NCBI GenBank assembly: GCA_023424275.1
Contig: JAFAED010000138.1
Span: 1-6,628, forward strand
Direction: 5' to 3'
Source of the DNA: Pseudomonadota bacterium
Lineage (GTDB): Bacteria; Pseudomonadota; Alphaproteobacteria; Sphingomonadales; Sphingomonadaceae
DNA: 6,628 bases
Position 1 is the first letter of the stretch; each line of letters opens with the position of its first letter. Position numbers and translations under genes: made by a program. The notes under the pieces are model-generated. The model did no database searches and was not told the DNA's origin. It saw only the letters and a program-made list of their open reading frames with translations. Positions 1 through 5,826 of this stretch are shown piece after piece.

Positions 1-85
1 GGCCGACCCAAAAGCGAGACGCATCGCCAGATAAGATTCATCGCCTCTTGTTTCCACGCCCGATAGGGTCCAGATTAAAGCTTCG

Positions 86-787
86 ATGCGCGAGATAATT
101 TTCGATACCGAAACCACGGGTTTCGACCCCAAAAGCGGGGACAGGCTGGTCGAAATCGGATGTGTCGAGCTGGTCGACCGCCGCGAAACCGGCGTCACCT
201 TCCACGCCTATTTCAACCCCGAACGCGACATGCCCGCCGCTGCCGAGGCGGTGCACGGCCTGTCGATCCAGTTCCTGTCGGACAAGCCGCTCTTTGCGAC
301 TCGCGTCGACGAGCTGATCGAATTTCTGGGCGACGCGCCGCTCGTCGCGCACAATGCCGCGTTCGACTTCGGTTTCGTCAACGCCGAACTCGCGCGCGCC
401 GGCCGCCCCGCGCTCGACATGACGCGCATGTGCTGCACCGTCCAGATGGCGCGCAAGCTGCATCCCGGCGCCAAGCATAGCCTCGATGCGCTCTGCACAC
501 GCTATGGCATCGACCGCAGCCACCGCGTCAAGCATGGCGCGTTGCTCGACGCCGAACTGCTGGCACATCTTTACATCGAAATGACCGGAGGCCGGCAGAT
601 CGGCCTCGGACTTGCAGCCTCGGCGGCGAGCCCGGCACAGTCTGTCGCTGCTGTTCCCGCCGCCGTGCGCGGAACCGATCGTCCCTTTCGCGAACCCCGT
701 CCCCATATGGCGTCGGCCGCCGAACTCGCGCGCCACGCCGAATTTGTCGCAGGGCTGAACCAGCCGCTGTGGCTCGATACGGTGTGA
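86..787 (+). CDS. dnaQ: DNA polymerase III epsilon subunit (3'-5' proofreading exonuclease)
   Basis: A 233-residue DEDDh exonuclease. It would remove misincorporated bases at the primer terminus as part of the DNA polymerase III core. The three exonuclease motifs are visible: Exo I FDTETTG with D7 and E9, Exo II HNAAFD with D94, and Exo III KHGALLDA with H150 and D155; the five-residue H-to-D spacing matches E. coli DnaQ. The catalytic domain spans about residues 3-168. The remaining tail of about 65 residues is Ala/Pro-rich and probably flexible, as expected for the segment that binds the polymerase alpha subunit. QIGLGL at 171-176, directly after the exonuclease domain, fits a QxxLxL sliding-clamp motif. 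The ATG at 86 is chosen because it starts four residues before the Exo I strand; a weak TTAAAG lies just upstream. hpf follows after 46 bases, so co-transcription is possible. The replicative epsilon identity rests on length and domain order. Confidence 0.93.
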   Translation: MREIIFDTETTGFDPKSGDRLVEIGCVELVDRRETGVTFHAYFNPERDMPAAAEAVHGLSIQFLSDKPLFATRVDELIEFLGDAPLVAHNAAFDFGFVNAELARAGRPALDMTRMCCTVQMARKLHPGAKHSLDALCTRYGIDRSHRVKHGALLDAELLAHLYIEMTGGRQIGLGLAASAASPAQSVAAVPAAVRGTDRPFREPRPHMASAAELARHAEFVAGLNQPLWLDTV

Positions 788-833
788 TGACGCTCCCTTA
801 AAGTCATCGCGCCGGCCAAGAAGGAGAAGAAAA

Positions 834-1406
834 ATGGAAATCCGCGTCTCTGGGCACCAGATCGAAACCGGCGAAGCGCTGCAGTCGCACGTATCGGATC
901 GGATGAACGCGATTGCCGACAAATATTTCTCCCGCGCGATCGGCGCGCACGCGACCTTCGGCAAGGGGCCGCACGACAGTTTCCAGTGCGACATCGTTGC
1001 GCATGTGATGCAGGGGTTGGTGCTGAAGGGGCACGGCCAGGCGCAGGACGCGCATGTCGCGTTCGAAGGCGCCGCCGAACGCATCGAAAAGCAGCTCAGG
1101 CGCTATATGCGGCGATTGAAGGATCGCAACAACGGCCCGGCCGAACCGTCGCCGACGGTCGACGAGATCGAGGATAACGCCAGCTATATCGTCTTCGATG
1201 GCGGCAGCGAAGAGGATGCGGGCGACGCGCCCGCGATCATCGCCGAAACGCGCGTCGATATTCCGAGCAGCAGCGTGTCCGACGCGGTGATGATGCTCGA
1301 CCTCAGGAACACCAATGCGCTGCTGTTCGTCAACAGCAAGACGGGCACGCACAATATGGTCTATCGCCGCGACGACGGCACGATCGGCTGGGTCGAACCG
1401 CGCTAG
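834..1406 (+). CDS. hpf: Long-form ribosome hibernation promoting factor
   Basis: A 190-residue protein with the two-domain layout of long HPF. The N-terminal S30AE domain (about 1-100, starting MEIRVSGHQIETGEAL) binds the 30S decoding region. An acidic linker (about 101-135) follows, then the C-terminal dimerisation domain (about 138-190), recognisable by SVSDAVMMLDLRN, ALLFVNSKTG and DGTIGWVEPR. Long HPFs pair two 70S ribosomes into inactive 100S dimers in stationary phase; short gammaproteobacterial HPF/YfiA lack the second domain. The start is secure: AAGGAG at 821-826 lies seven bases before the ATG. A 12-bp hairpin begins ten bases after the stop. ptsN follows, an arrangement also seen in other proteobacteria, where rpoN usually precedes hpf; here dnaQ takes that place. 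Confidence 0.95.
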   Translation: MEIRVSGHQIETGEALQSHVSDRMNAIADKYFSRAIGAHATFGKGPHDSFQCDIVAHVMQGLVLKGHGQAQDAHVAFEGAAERIEKQLRRYMRRLKDRNNGPAEPSPTVDEIEDNASYIVFDGGSEEDAGDAPAIIAETRVDIPSSSVSDAVMMLDLRNTNALLFVNSKTGTHNMVYRRDDGTIGWVEPR

Positions 1407-1416
1407 GTGGTCGTAC

Positions 1417-1444
1417 CGGTTCAGGCTGGTTTCAGCCTGGACCG
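1417..1444 (+). terminator. 12-bp hairpin just downstream of hpf
   Basis: CGGTTCAGGCTG (1417-1428) pairs with CAGCCTGGACCG (1433-1444) around a GTTT tetraloop; all 12 pairs form, one of them G-U. It begins ten bases after the hpf stop codon. There is no run of T after the stem, so it is not a classical intrinsic terminator. It may be a weak terminator, a Rho-adjacent pause site or a 3'-end stabiliser that sets hpf mRNA levels relative to ptsN. Confidence 0.6.
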
Positions 1445-1589
1445 TGCAGCCTCGCACGATAGGACTGGATTTTCTCCGCCATCCGGCCTAAGGGCCGCGC
1501 CCAACGATGCCCGATTGCCGGGATGGCGGGGGCCTGCCACGACGGAACCGCGATCGCTTGCCAGCAAGAGTGTCTGGCGGCGGCCGGCG

Positions 1590-1609
1590 TTTGACAAGAT
1601 TTGACCAGA
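1590..1609 (+). repeat. Tandem decamer in the ptsN leader
   Basis: TTTGACAAGA is followed directly by TTTGACCAGA: two 10-bp units with one mismatch, ending three bases before the preferred ptsN ATG at 1613. Each carries a TTGAC core that resembles a -35 box, but both lie too close to the start to serve ptsN. The AAGA of the first unit and AGAG at 1607-1610 are the only purine-rich stretches available as ribosome binding sites, and both are poorly placed. The rest of the 1445-1589 gap shows no convincing promoter. Confidence 0.45.
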
Positions 1610-1612
1610 GCA

Positions 1613-2077
1613 ATGAATCTTTCTTCCCTTCTCTATCCGGCGACCGTGCGCGCGCATGTTCAGCTCGATTCGAAAAAGGCGCTTTTCCCCTTCGTCGGCG
1701 ATCTCGCTGCCCGTTCGCTCGGCCTCGATGCCGGCGAAGTCAGCGAAGCGCTTCTCGAACGCGAGCGTCTCGGTTCGACGGGCTTCGGGCGCGGGATCGC
1801 GCTGCCGCATGCCAAGATGGCCGATCTCGGCGGCGTGCGCGGGTTGTTCCTGCAACTCGCGAAGCCGATCGACTTCAACGCGGTCGACGGGCTGCCGGTC
1901 GACTTGTTGTTCATCCTGCTGTCGCCGCTCGACGCCGGTGCCGACCATCTGAAGGCGCTGGCGGGCGTGTCGCGCATGCTGCGCAACGATGCGATCGCCG
2001 AACGGCTGCGCGGCGCGAAGAGCGACGAAGCGCTTTATGCGCTCCTTGCCGATACCGAAACGCGCGACGCGGCGTAA
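1613..2077 (+). CDS. ptsN: PTS IIA-like nitrogen regulatory protein (EIIA-Ntr)
   Basis: A 154-residue EIIA-Ntr, the terminal phosphoacceptor of the nitrogen-related phosphotransferase chain (PtsP, then NPr, then PtsN). This is a cytoplasmic regulatory relay that in other bacteria controls potassium uptake, the stringent response and sugar kinases rather than sugar import. The fold covers nearly the whole protein. The active-site motif GFGRGIALPHAK puts the phosphorylated histidine at H66; downstream come PIDFNAVDGLPVDLLF and a DHLKALAGVSRML helix, all typical. The ATG at 1613 (MNLSSLLYP) is preferred because it matches the usual family N-terminus. An in-frame TTG at 1601 would add MTRA, and neither start has a good Shine-Dalgarno. 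hpf lies upstream; no rpoN or rapZ is present in the window. A palindromic repeat begins 24 bases after the stop. Confidence 0.93.
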   Translation: MNLSSLLYPATVRAHVQLDSKKALFPFVGDLAARSLGLDAGEVSEALLERERLGSTGFGRGIALPHAKMADLGGVRGLFLQLAKPIDFNAVDGLPVDLLFILLSPLDAGADHLKALAGVSRMLRNDAIAERLRGAKSDEALYALLADTETRDAA

Positions 2078-2100
2078 CCGCGTTTAGCGCACCGATCATA

Positions 2101-2235
2101 TCCTCCCTGTGGCGACCCCATGGGGAGGGGGACCGTTCGCGAAGCGAATGGTGGAGGGGTCGCAGCGCCGCATCACCGCCCTTCCGTCAGCGGCTTTGCC
2201 GCTGCCACCTCCCCATCGCTGCGCGACAGGGAGGA
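2101..2235 (+). repeat. Palindromic repeat, copy 1 (donates the next gene's RBS)
   Basis: A 135-bp element bounded by perfect 10-bp inverted ends, TCCTCCCTGT (2101-2110) and ACAGGGAGGA (2226-2235). The arms continue the inverted symmetry for about 30 bases: TGGCGACCCCATGGGGAGG on the left mirrors CCTCCCCATCGCTGCGCG on the right. Inside are two hairpins: ACCGTTCGC/GCGAATGGT with a GAA loop (2132-2152) and CAGCGGC/GCCGCTG with a TTT loop (2188-2204). The first 31 bases match copy 2 (3450-3480) at 28 positions. It sits between the ptsN stop and the DUF1491 start. No transposase is present, so it looks like a non-autonomous REP/MITE-type unit. As RNA it would fold strongly and could end or stabilise the ptsN transcript. 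Confidence 0.85.
2228..2235 (+). promoter_or_regulatory. Shine-Dalgarno inside the repeat end
   Basis: AGGGAGGA ends five bases before the ATG at 2241 and contains the GGAGG core complementary to 16S rRNA. It is the terminal inverted repeat of the palindromic element, so the DUF1491 gene's ribosome binding site is supplied by the repeat. In the folded element these bases pair with TCCTCCCT at the left end, which could mask the site when the whole repeat is transcribed. Confidence 0.75.
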
Positions 2236-2240
2236 ACTGG

Positions 2241-2579
2241 ATGACTCGCCTCAAAAGCCGTTTTCTCGTCGACTTGCTGCTTCGGCGTACCGAAGCGGCG
2301 GGCGGCTTCGCGACCGTTCTTGCCAAGGGCGACGACACCTCCGGGATCATCCTCGTCCAGTGCAGCGATCGCGGCGAACCCGGGCCGCTACTCGAACGGC
2401 GCTTTTCGCCGGCGGGAACCTATATCTGGGAAGCCGTCGGTCCAACCGACGCAATAGATGGTGAATCGCGCGAAAACTACCGCGAACGGCGGCGAAGGGC
2501 GGATCCCGATCTGTGGGTCGTCGAACTGGATATCGCAGATGCGCCACAACTCGTCGCGGAGTGGGCCGCGTTAACTTGA
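2241..2579 (+). CDS. DUF1491 family protein
   Basis: A 112-residue cytoplasmic protein that I place in the DUF1491 family, small proteins largely confined to alphaproteobacteria with no established function. Supporting features are the basic opening MTRLKSRFLVDLLLRR, a central segment GGFATVLAKGDDTSGIILV and the ending RADPDLWVVELDIAD, where DPD followed by W and an acidic residue is characteristic. Length matches the family (about 105-115 residues). There is no signal peptide or membrane segment. The ATG at 2241 is chosen because it has a strong AGGGAGGA site and begins the conserved domain; the frame stays open back to 2109, but that part is palindromic repeat, not protein. Residues 82-88 are strongly basic (ERRRRAD region). 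About 200 bases separate it from the next gene. Confidence 0.85.
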   Translation: MTRLKSRFLVDLLLRRTEAAGGFATVLAKGDDTSGIILVQCSDRGEPGPLLERRFSPAGTYIWEAVGPTDAIDGESRENYRERRRRADPDLWVVELDIADAPQLVAEWAALT

Positions 2580-2699
2580 CTCTGTTGCGGCGCACAATAA
2601 CTGGCGCCCATTCGATAACGCGTAGGTCGATCCGCGGGTTGCACTGCCCATGCAAAGCACCCGGCAAAACGGTTTGGACACGCAGTCGGACGATGACCG

Positions 2700-2733
2700 C
2701 AGGCGGCGATACAGGACCATAGTCCCCCGCCTG
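2700..2733 (+). other. Composite hairpin before the cell wall hydrolase gene
   Basis: CAGGCGG (2700-2706) pairs with CCGCCTG (2727-2733). Within the loop, GGAC (2714-2717) pairs with GTCC (2722-2725) around CATA. It lies in the 197-base gap after the DUF1491 gene, 43 bases before the hydrolase ATG. It could be a leader structure of the hydrolase mRNA or a late terminator; there is no T run. The rest of the gap (2580-2699) holds a TTGACT at 2576-2581 but no clear -10 partner, and no small gene with a convincing ribosome binding site. Confidence 0.4.
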
Positions 2734-2776
2734 GTTTGAGAGGTTCGGTTCATCGGCCGCACTTTTGACGGACACT

Positions 2777-3442
2777 ATGAGTCGCATTTTGAACGTAGCC
2801 GGCATGGCTGCCGTCGGCATGACTGCCGCCTCCATGCTGCTTCTGGCGGAACCGGGCTTTGCAAGCGACCTTGCGGCCGACGCCAATCTTCCCGCGATCA
2901 TCCTGCCGGGCGCCGATGCGCCGGCTGCGGATGAAACGCCGGACCTGTCGACCGATGCCGAATTGCCGGTCGACGACAGCAAGAAAACCGAAGACGATGT
3001 CGCTCCCGAGCCGAAGCCGGCCCCGGTGACGGCCGATTCGCTCGCCGAACTCGTCGCCGCGACGCCCAAGCCCGCCGATATCGATCCCGAACTGCGCTGC
3101 CTCGCCGGTGCGGTCTATTTCGAATCGCGCGGCGAATCGCTCCCCGGCCAGCTCGCGGTCGCGCATGTCGTGATCAACCGCGCCCAGTCGGGCCGCTTCC
3201 CCAAGAGCCTGTGCGGCGTCGTCCACCAGAAGAGCCAGTTCAGCTTCGTACGCGGCGGCAAGATGCCCGCAGTGCGCAACGCCGCGCAGTGGAATAATGC
3301 GGTTGCGATCGCGCAGATCGCGCGCGACGGCAGCTGGAAGAATCACGCCCCGGGGGCGCTTTTCTTCCACGCGCGCTATGTCTCGCCGGGCTGGCGCAAG
3401 ACGCGCATCGCACAGATCGACAACCACATCTTCTATCGTTGA
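2777..3442 (+). CDS. Secreted cell wall hydrolase, SleB/CwlJ (Hydrolase_2) family
   Basis: A 221-residue exported protein. Residues 1-29 form a signal peptide (MSRILN, a hydrophobic stretch, then PGFA before Ser30), so it should act in the periplasm. Residues 30-104 are an acidic, proline- and alanine-rich linker. Residues 105-221 are the Hydrolase_2 domain: CLAGAVYFESRGE carries the presumed catalytic glutamate E116, followed by GQLAVAHVVINRAQSGRFP, QFSFVRGGK, FFHARYV and the terminal HIFYR. Spore-former members (SleB, CwlJ) cleave cortex peptidoglycan as lytic transglycosylases; here a role in peptidoglycan remodelling is inferred. The ATG at 2777 gives a proper signal peptide; an in-frame TTG at 2765 would add MTDT and has no ribosome binding site. 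GGA at 2770-2772 is a weak site for the chosen start. Its stop is eight bases before repeat copy 2. Confidence 0.9.
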   Translation: MSRILNVAGMAAVGMTAASMLLLAEPGFASDLAADANLPAIILPGADAPAADETPDLSTDAELPVDDSKKTEDDVAPEPKPAPVTADSLAELVAATPKPADIDPELRCLAGAVYFESRGESLPGQLAVAHVVINRAQSGRFPKSLCGVVHQKSQFSFVRGGKMPAVRNAAQWNNAVAIAQIARDGSWKNHAPGALFFHARYVSPGWRKTRIAQIDNHIFYR

Positions 3443-3449
3443 TGATTGA

Positions 3450-3567
3450 TCCTCCCTGTGGCGAAGCCATGGGGAGGCGGCAGCGCCCTTCGACTGCCTT
3501 GGCAGGCGCTCAGGATAAGCTGCGCCTTTGGCGCAGCTCCACCGCCATGCCTGCGGCACAGGGAGGA
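3450..3567 (+). repeat. Palindromic repeat, copy 2
   Basis: A 118-bp element in the same orientation as copy 1, with the same perfect inverted ends TCCTCCCTGT (3450-3459) and ACAGGGAGGA (3558-3567). The left arm contains its own hairpin (CCTCC...GGAGG, with TGGC GAA GCCA inside). The arms also pair with each other: TCCTCCCTGTGGCGAAGCC mirrors GGCATGCCTGCGGCACAGGGAGGA imperfectly. The interior differs from copy 1. It holds CTGCC/GGCAG (3494-3505) and a perfect 9-bp AGCTGCGCC/GGCGCAGCT hairpin with a TTT loop (3518-3538). The segment CCCTTCGACT...GCTCAGGATAAGC (3486-3520) resembles another dispersed motif I recall from sphingomonads. It lies between the hydrolase stop and the lipoprotein start. 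Its terminal AGGGAGGA is 56 bases before that start, too far to serve it. Confidence 0.85.
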
Positions 3568-3622
3568 ATCTCAATCCATCCCGTTCATTGCCAAGCCAGA
3601 ATTGCTGGCGCATGATGCGCGG

Positions 3623-4237
3623 ATGATGCGTCATCTTTCCGTCGCCCTGCTTGGTTCAGCGGCGCTTGCACTCGGTGGCTGCGCCACTGCGGTTCCGCCG
3701 GTCGAGGTCACTCGCTTCCATACCAGCGCACCCGCTGGATGGGCGCCGGGGACGCGCTACGCCATCGCGACCGCACCGCTCGACGGTCCGGGCGCAGGCA
3801 TGCCCTCGCTCGAATGGAACAGCTATCGCGCTGCGGTCGACCAGCAACTCCAGCGCCAGGGCCTTGTCGCGGCGGGGTCGGGCGAACGCGCACCGCTCCT
3901 CGTTCGTATCGCTTTCGACCGTAGCGAGCAGCTTCCCGAAGGGCGGCGGTCGCCGGTATCGGTCGGCGTCGGCGGTTCGACGGGTAATTACGGGTCGGGT
4001 GTCGGTCTTGGAATCGGGATCAATCTGGGCGGCGGTCCCAAGCGGATGGCCGATCTCCAGCTCTCGGTACGCATCGACGATGCCGCGTCGGGCCAGGCCT
4101 TGTGGGAAGGCCGCGCGCTGACCGCGGTTCCGGTGAAGGCGCCCGCAAACCAGCCCAGCCTCGCCGCGGCGAAATTGGCCGAAGCCTTATTCAAGGACTT
4201 CCCCGGCGAATCGGGACGCACTATCAGCGTCAAATGA
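3623..4237 (+). CDS. DUF4136-type lipoprotein
   Basis: A 204-residue predicted lipoprotein. A lipoprotein signal peptide ([20 protein letters not shown]) ends in the lipobox LGGC, so Cys20 would be lipidated and the protein anchored in the envelope facing the periplasm. The mature part reads like DUF4136: a [16 protein letters not shown] opening, a [13 protein letters not shown] helix, a QLSVRI strand, then WEGRA and the ending [12 protein letters not shown]4136 has no known biochemical role. Residues 113-138 are rich in Gly, Ser and Val. The start is the first of two consecutive ATGs (3623, 3626); the frame is open back to 3446 but that part is repeat. No Shine-Dalgarno precedes it, and ATGATGCG occurs twice around it (3612-3619, 3623-3630). 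The stop overlaps the peptidase start (ATGA), so translation of the two is probably coupled. Confidence 0.82.
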   Translation: MMRHLSVALLGSAALALGGCATAVPPVEVTRFHTSAPAGWAPGTRYAIATAPLDGPGAGMPSLEWNSYRAAVDQQLQRQGLVAAGSGERAPLLVRIAFDRSEQLPEGRRSPVSVGVGGSTGNYGSGVGLGIGINLGGGPKRMADLQLSVRIDDAASGQALWEGRALTAVPVKAPANQPSLAAAKLAEALFKDFPGESGRTISVK

Positions 4238-5343
4238 CCATCAGCATCAACGCCGCTTTCGATAGCGGCAATATCGTCGTGGAACAGGTCGACGGCACGT
4301 CGGCACGCCTTTCGATTCGCAAGGACCGCGAATCGGACTTTTTCCAGTGGTTCCATTTTCGCGTGTCGTGCAGCGTCGGCGACGCGCTCGACCTCGCGAT
4401 CACCGGGCTCGCCGATTCGGCCTATCCCGATGGCTGGCCCGGCTACGCCGCCTGCGCGAGCACCGATCGCGAAACCTGGTTTCGCCTCGACACCGCTTAT
4501 GATGCCGGGACGCTGACGATCCAGCACACCGCCGAAAGCCCCATTCTCTACATCGCCTATTTCGCGCCCTATTCGATGGAGCGCCATCACGATCTCGTCG
4601 CGCAGATCGCCGAATGCGAAGGGGTGACCTATCGCTGCCTCGGCACCAGCCTCGAAGGCCAGCCGATCGACTGCCTCGAACTCGGCACGGGCGAGACGCA
4701 GGTCTGGCTCTATGCGCGGCAGCACCCGGGCGAGAGCATGGCCGAATGGTGGATGGAAGGCGCGCTCGAAAAACTCGTCGATCCCGCCGACCCGCACGCC
4801 CGTTCGCTCAGGCAGAAATGCCGTTTTCACATCGTCCCGAACATGAATCCCGACGGTTCGCGCCGCGGGCATCTGCGTACCAATTTCGCCGGCGTGAATC
4901 TCAACCGCGAATGGGACAATCCGACCGCCGACCGCAGTCCCGAAGTGCTTTGCGTGCGCAATGCCATGGACGAAAGCGGCGTCGACTGGGCGATGGATGT
5001 TCACGGCGACGAAGCGATCCCCGCGGTCTTCCTCGCCGGCTTCGAAGGCATTCCGTCGCTGAAGGCCGAACAGACCGAGAAATATAAGGCGTTCGAAAGC
5101 GCGCTCGCCGCGAACACCCCGGATTTCCAGGTCGACCTCGGCTATGAACAATCGGCGCCGGGGAAAGCCAATCTGTCGATGTCGACGACGCAGCTTGCCG
5201 AACGTTTCGGTGCGGTGTCGATGACGCTCGAAATGCCGTTCAAGGACAATCGCGACCTGCCCGACCCCGTCGCCGGCTGGTCGCCCGAACGCTCGAAGCT
5301 GCTCGCGCACGCCTGCCTCGCGACGCTGGACCAGCTGCTCTGA
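4234..5343 (+). CDS. M14 metallocarboxypeptidase, cytosolic carboxypeptidase-like
   Basis: A 369-residue zinc carboxypeptidase without a signal peptide, so probably cytoplasmic. The N-terminal beta-rich domain (about 1-120) ends in AYFAPYS (108-114), the signature of the cytosolic carboxypeptidase (CCP/Nna1) branch of M14. The catalytic domain (about 122-365) carries the zinc ligands H164 and E167 in RQHPGES and H257 in VHGDE. Substrate-binding features [10 protein letters not shown] and VNLNREW (R225) follow, and the general base E333 lies in [10 protein letters not shown]. All key residues are intact. Eukaryotic CCPs remove C-terminal or side-chain glutamates; bacterial substrates are mostly unknown, so no substrate is assigned. 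The start at 4234 overlaps the upstream stop by four bases, and the frame's open extension to 4102 is overlap with the lipoprotein gene. The GNAT gene begins inside the stop codon. Confidence 0.9.
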   Translation: MTISINAAFDSGNIVVEQVDGTSARLSIRKDRESDFFQWFHFRVSCSVGDALDLAITGLADSAYPDGWPGYAACASTDRETWFRLDTAYDAGTLTIQHTAESPILYIAYFAPYSMERHHDLVAQIAECEGVTYRCLGTSLEGQPIDCLELGTGETQVWLYARQHPGESMAEWWMEGALEKLVDPADPHARSLRQKCRFHIVPNMNPDGSRRGHLRTNFAGVNLNREWDNPTADRSPEVLCVRNAMDESGVDWAMDVHGDEAIPAVFLAGFEGIPSLKAEQTEKYKAFESALAANTPDFQVDLGYEQSAPGKANLSMSTTQLAERFGAVSMTLEMPFKDNRDLPDPVAGWSPERSKLLAHACLATLDQLL

Positions 5344-5816
5344 TGCGAAAGGCGGACGCCTGGCGGATCGTCGAGGATGATCTGTCGGGCGCCGCCATTC
5401 GTGCGCTGCTCGAAGTGCATTTTGCGGGCATGCTCGCGAACTCGCCCGCCGAAAGCTGCCACTTCCTCGACTTCGATGGCCTCCGCGCCGATGGCGTGAC
5501 CTTCTGGTCGATCCATCGGGGGGACGAGCTTGCGGGCTGCGGCGCGCTCAAGATGCTCGGCGGCGCACATGGCGAAATCAAGTCGATGCGCACGGCGGAA
5601 GCCTTCCTGCGACAGGGCGTCGCCGCCCACATGCTCGATCATATCATCGATGTGGCGCGCGACCGGGGGCTTGAACGCCTCAGCCTCGAAACCGGGTCGA
5701 GCGGGGCCTTTGAACCCGCACTGGCGCTTTACCGGCGATATGGTTTCGCCGAGTGCGAGCCTTTCGCCGATTATCGGCCCGACCCGTTCAGCCGCTTCAT
5801 GACGCGCGCGCTCTGA
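5343..5816 (+). CDS. GNAT family N-acetyltransferase
   Basis: A 157-residue single-domain GNAT protein, predicted to move an acetyl group from acetyl-CoA to an amine on an unknown substrate. The acetyl-CoA motif is EIKSMRTAEAFLRQGVAAHML (78-98), a slightly degenerate RxxGxG/A loop (RQGVAA at 90-95). Downstream, LSLETGSSGAFEPALALYRRYGF (113-135) gives the conserved LETG strand and the LYRRYGF helix-strand, followed by ADYRPDPFSRFM. This resembles the small YsnE-like subgroup, whose substrates are unclear. Its ATG shares one base with the peptidase stop (TGATG), so it is probably the coupled last gene of the lipoprotein-peptidase-GNAT unit. A strong hairpin follows 10 bases after the stop. Confidence 0.88.
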   Translation: MRKADAWRIVEDDLSGAAIRALLEVHFAGMLANSPAESCHFLDFDGLRADGVTFWSIHRGDELAGCGALKMLGGAHGEIKSMRTAEAFLRQGVAAHMLDHIIDVARDRGLERLSLETGSSGAFEPALALYRRYGFAECEPFADYRPDPFSRFMTRAL

Positions 5817-5826
5817 ACACGAAAAC

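Noticed and set aside
1..85. Tail of an upstream gene such as coaE
   Set aside because: Short frames end at 34 (ADPKARRIAR), 66 and 98, but none is recognisable and their AGA codons are unlike neighbouring genes. Gene order in alphaproteobacteria suggests coaE, but the sequence does not show it.
38..1084. 348-codon open frame on the minus strand opposite dnaQ and hpf
   Set aside because: It is antisense to two strongly supported genes, spans their intergenic gap, and its translation is Arg/Ala-rich with no recognisable domain; such frames are common in GC-rich DNA.
1407..1604. Small GTG-started frame between hpf and ptsN
   Set aside because: It runs through the 12-bp hairpin, has no ribosome binding site and no recognisable product.
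1591..1619. TTGACA at 1591 as the -35 box of a ptsN promoter
   Set aside because: The -10 would fall at about 1614-1619, inside the coding region, and that sequence (TGAATC) is not a -10 match.
2576..2604. Promoter TTGACT with the AATAA stretch near 2596-2600, plus a GACTC methylation site
   Set aside because: Spacing to the AT-rich part is only 13-15 bases and the -10 match is poor. GANTC sites occur throughout the window, so this one carries no special weight.
2750..3634. 294-codon minus-strand frame over the hydrolase and repeat copy 2
   Set aside because: It runs through the palindromic repeat and is antisense to a protein with a signal peptide and Hydrolase_2 motifs.
3612..3634. ATGATGCG direct repeat and ATGATGCGTCAT near-palindrome at the lipoprotein start
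   Set aside because: Very short and largely accounted for by the double ATG start and coding sequence; not enough to call an operator.
3988..5310. 440-codon open frame on the minus strand opposite the peptidase
   Set aside because: The plus strand encodes an M14 enzyme with all catalytic residues. The antisense product has no family resemblance and mirrors the codon pattern of the real gene.
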